Below, piece by piece: positions 61,915 to 64,000 of a DNA stretch of 64,000 bases. The stretch comes from Burkholderia arboris (GTDB lineage Bacteria > Pseudomonadota > Gammaproteobacteria > Burkholderiales > Burkholderiaceae): contig NZ_CABVPX010000022.1 of NCBI RefSeq assembly GCF_902499125.1, forward strand, positions 62,001-126,000, given 5' to 3'. The number at the start of each line of letters is the position of its first letter. Within the stretch, counting starts at the first letter, position 1. Made by a program: the position numbers and the translations under genes. Under the pieces are notes generated by a model. The model saw nothing but the letters and a program-made list of their open reading frames with translations. It made no database searches and was not told the origin of the DNA.

Positions 61915-63762
61915 TCAGGCTCCTGCCAGGTCGGCGGCGTGCGCGAACGTCGCGTCGCTGGCCGTCGCGCCCGTTGTCGTCGGAAGCGACAGCCTTTGTG
62001 CGAGCTGCGACACGCAATCCGATACGCATTGCGGCGAGCACATGCCCGCCACGAAGCGGTCCGGCCGCAACAGCACGACCGATTCCGGCACGCGCGCGAA
62101 CCAGTCGCGCAGGCGCGAGTCGACATCGCCTATGGCGATCACGTCTTCGGGCACGTCATCGTGGAAGGCGAGCTGCGGGTCGGGCTTCGCGAGCACGAAG
62201 CATCCCCCAAGCGCGCTCCAGATGCGGCGCGCCTCGGGCGTCAGGCCGAAGGTCGGGTCCGTGCCCCAGCCCACGATCGCGAAGCGATTGCCGATCGCAT
62301 CGTCGAGCCGGACGATGCTGCCATCAGCGAGACGCACGCGCGGCTGGATGAACATGCGGCCTACGGGGGTGCCCGCCTGCGCATCACGGCCATGCACCAT
62401 CCGCCCGATCAGCGATTCGCGCTTCTCGCTCATCAGGCCGACCAGCCGCCCGAACGCGCCGTGCCCCCGCTTCGCGATCAGGCGCGCGAGCAGGCCTTCG
62501 GACCGCTCGCGTCGCGCCAGAAGCACGACGCCCTCTTCATAGCGCGGCATCGGCTTGAAGCGCATTTCGACGAAGTAGCGTTTCAGGGAAGGCAGCATGT
62601 CGAAACAGCGCACGAACGCGTCGCGCACTTTCGATCCGAAGAAGCTCGTCGGCGCGAAGATGTCGCCCGCGACTTCCGAGAGGTGGATCATCGAGCGCGC
62701 GTGGGCGCGCCGCTCCATCGTGTAGGTATCGAGCAGCGCGTCGTGCGCCGTGCCTTTCACGACCATCGCGAGCTTCCAGCCGAGATTGCTCGCGTCGCGA
62801 ATGCCGCTGTTGTAACCCTGCCCCTGCCACACCGGCATGATGTGCGCGGCGTCCCCCGCGAGCAGGATGCGCTTCACGCGGAACGTGCTCGCGAGCCGCG
62901 CGTTGTGCGTATAGACCCGCTGACGAATGTAGTCGACCTTGTCAGGATCGTCGACAACCCCGCGCACCAACGCCGCCATGTTCTCCGGCTTCGACAGCTC
63001 CGCCTCCGTCTCCCCGGGCATCACCATGAATTCGAAGCGCCGGATGCCGTGCGGCAGCGCCGCCGACACGTAGGGGCGCCGCGCGTCGCAATGCAGATAG
63101 ACATGCGGAGAGCCGATCGGATCGTTGCGCACGTCGATCACGATCCATTGATTCGGCTTCGTGCGGCCTTCGAACGGCACGTCGAGCGTGCGGCGCACCA
63201 GGCTGTTGCCGCCGTCCGCGCCGACCATGTACGCGGCGCGGATCGTCGTCTTCACGCCGTGCGCGTCGGTCGCGTCGATGGTCACCCCGCACGCGTCCTG
63301 CGCGAAGCTGTCGACGCCGTGGCCAAGCAGCGTCGACACATTGTCGAAACGCTCGAGACCGCGATACAGAATCCGATCGGCGAGCGGCTGGATGAACGCA
63401 TTGCGGCGCGGCCAGCCGAACTCGTCGGTGCGCGGCTCGATCGACGCGAAGCACTTCCCTTTCAGCGTGAAGCGCATCCAGTGATTCGGCGTGGTGTGCG
63501 GAAGCAGCGCGTCGACAAGGCCGACCGACTGGAATACACGCAGTGCTTCGTCGTCGAGGCCGATGGCGCGCGGATAGTCGATGATCTGCGCGAGCTTCTC
63601 GATCACGGCGACGCGCACGCCCTGCAGGCCGAGAATGTTCGCGATCATCAGGCCGACCGGGCCTGCGCCAATGACGGCGACATCGGCGTCGATCGAACGG
63701 TGTGTCGTTTCGCGAGGATGAGCGCGGCCGTTGCCGGCCGCCGGTTCAAAGGCGGGGCGCAT
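61915..63762 (-). CDS. mhpA: 3-(3-hydroxyphenyl)propionate / 3-hydroxycinnamate hydroxylase
   Basis: 615 residues, group A flavin monooxygenase with VAVIGAGPVGLM (FAD), VGADGGNSLVRR (DG motif) and LAGDAAHIMPVWQGQG (GD motif). E. coli MhpA has 554 residues, so this version has a longer N-terminus (about 20 extra residues) and C-terminal region. It hydroxylates 3-HPP at C2 to give the MhpB substrate. AGGAG precedes the ATG. First gene of the mhp operon, divergent from mhpR. Confidence 0.95.
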   Translation of the reverse strand: MRPAFEPAAGNGRAHPRETTHRSIDADVAVIGAGPVGLMIANILGLQGVRVAVIEKLAQIIDYPRAIGLDDEALRVFQSVGLVDALLPHTTPNHWMRFTLKGKCFASIEPRTDEFGWPRRNAFIQPLADRILYRGLERFDNVSTLLGHGVDSFAQDACGVTIDATDAHGVKTTIRAAYMVGADGGNSLVRRTLDVPFEGRTKPNQWIVIDVRNDPIGSPHVYLHCDARRPYVSAALPHGIRRFEFMVMPGETEAELSKPENMAALVRGVVDDPDKVDYIRQRVYTHNARLASTFRVKRILLAGDAAHIMPVWQGQGYNSGIRDASNLGWKLAMVVKGTAHDALLDTYTMERRAHARSMIHLSEVAGDIFAPTSFFGSKVRDAFVRCFDMLPSLKRYFVEMRFKPMPRYEEGVVLLARRERSEGLLARLIAKRGHGAFGRLVGLMSEKRESLIGRMVHGRDAQAGTPVGRMFIQPRVRLADGSIVRLDDAIGNRFAIVGWGTDPTFGLTPEARRIWSALGGCFVLAKPDPQLAFHDDVPEDVIAIGDVDSRLRDWFARVPESVVLLRPDRFVAGMCSPQCVSDCVSQLAQRLSLPTTTGATASDATFAHAADLAGA

Positions 63763-63883
63763 GCTTGTCTCCTGACTGGGCTTGTCCGATGTGCTGAACC
63801 GGCGAAGCGCCTGGCTCCCGGTCGTTCAGCTTATGAATGCAGTTTATGGACCGCCGAAAACACCCTCAACAAAATCTCCAGAA

Positions 63884-63900
63884 TGTGCATAGAATGCACA
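63884..63900. promoter_or_regulatory. Putative MhpR operator
   Basis: TGTGCAT-AGA-ATGCACA is a perfect inverted repeat with 7-base arms and a 3-base spacer, 17 bases in total. It matches the size and general TGCAC core of the palindrome described for E. coli MhpR (from memory). It ends on the first base of the mhpR ATG and lies 121 bases upstream of mhpA. Confidence 0.7.
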
Positions 63901-64000
63901 TGATTGATTTCAATGGGATTTTTGACGTGACAACCTACACCAACGTGCGCGGACTGGCGCGCGGCCTTCAGGTGCTGCGCGCGCTCAACGCGATGGAAGA
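63900..64000 (+). CDS. mhpR: IclR-family regulator MhpR (5' fragment, cut by window edge)
   Basis: Only the first 33 codons are present. The frame reads MIDFNGIFDVTTYTNVRGLARGLQVLRALNAME in overlapping pieces; TNVRGLARGLQVLRALN matches the start of the IclR-type HTH domain of MhpR (TVRGLTRGL in E. coli). It is divergent from mhpA. A GTG at 63927 is an alternative start and would leave the palindrome at 63884-63900 upstream of the coding region. Confidence 0.75.
   Translation, partial: MIDFNGIFDVTTYTNVRGLARGLQVLRALNAME

Overview
The window looks like part of a replicon of a Burkholderia-type betaproteobacterium, most likely of the B. cepacia complex. The grounds are the very high GC content with strong GC bias in third codon positions, the gene repertoire (porins, LrgAB, pirin/WrbA, many LysR/GntR/TetR regulators) and dense aromatic catabolism. 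The assignment is inference; no rRNA or marker gene is present. I saw no tRNA, rRNA, CRISPR array or intact transposase.

Layout. 0.2-5.8 kb: a hypothetical protein, then a sugar or sugar-acid locus (ribokinase, MFS carrier, DapA-type aldolase) with a divergent LacI regulator and a palindromic operator. 5.9-17.7 kb: a secreted LprI-like protein; an operon of DUF3311 protein, Na+/solute symporter, amidohydrolase and CobW-type metallochaperone; a Fic protein with twin palindromes at its start; a LysR/pirin pair; wrbA; lrgAB; and a probable decayed cupin gene.

17.7-28.7 kb: a kynurenine-type tryptophan catabolic cluster, all on the minus strand: LysR, then nbaE-H-J-I-G-F-C-D, kynU and an amino acid permease. 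It would take 3-hydroxykynurenine through 3-hydroxyanthranilate, aminocarboxymuconate semialdehyde, aminomuconate and oxopentenoate to pyruvate and acetyl-CoA. TDO, formamidase and kynurenine 3-monooxygenase are not in the window. A 310-bp MITE-like element follows (28.7-29.0 kb).

29.1-42.6 kb: a locus I cannot match to a known pathway. It has a FAH-family hydrolase, an ABC importer with a VOC ring-cleavage-type dioxygenase, a FadR/GntR-type regulator, a DapA-type aldolase, an esterase, a second VOC protein, a 2-hydroxyacid dehydrogenase, two porins, an LVIVD-repeat exported protein and a small cytochrome c. Repeated GTATAC palindromes in three intergenic regions suggest one GntR regulon.

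42.7-52.7 kb: a truncated esterase abuts an OmpW gene at what looks like a rearrangement junction. Beyond it lies a TetR-flanked meta-cleavage pathway (flavin monooxygenase, extradiol dioxygenase, C-C hydrolase, hydratase, aldehyde dehydrogenase, aldolase, amidohydrolase). 53.3-64.0 kb: another amidohydrolase and an MFS carrier, then a complete mhp (3-(3-hydroxyphenyl)propionate) operon, mhpA-B-D-F-E-T-C, with the start of a divergent IclR-type mhpR at the right edge.

The outstanding feature of the window is three separate copies of the hydratase / acylating aldehyde dehydrogenase / aldolase module, each attached to a different upper pathway.
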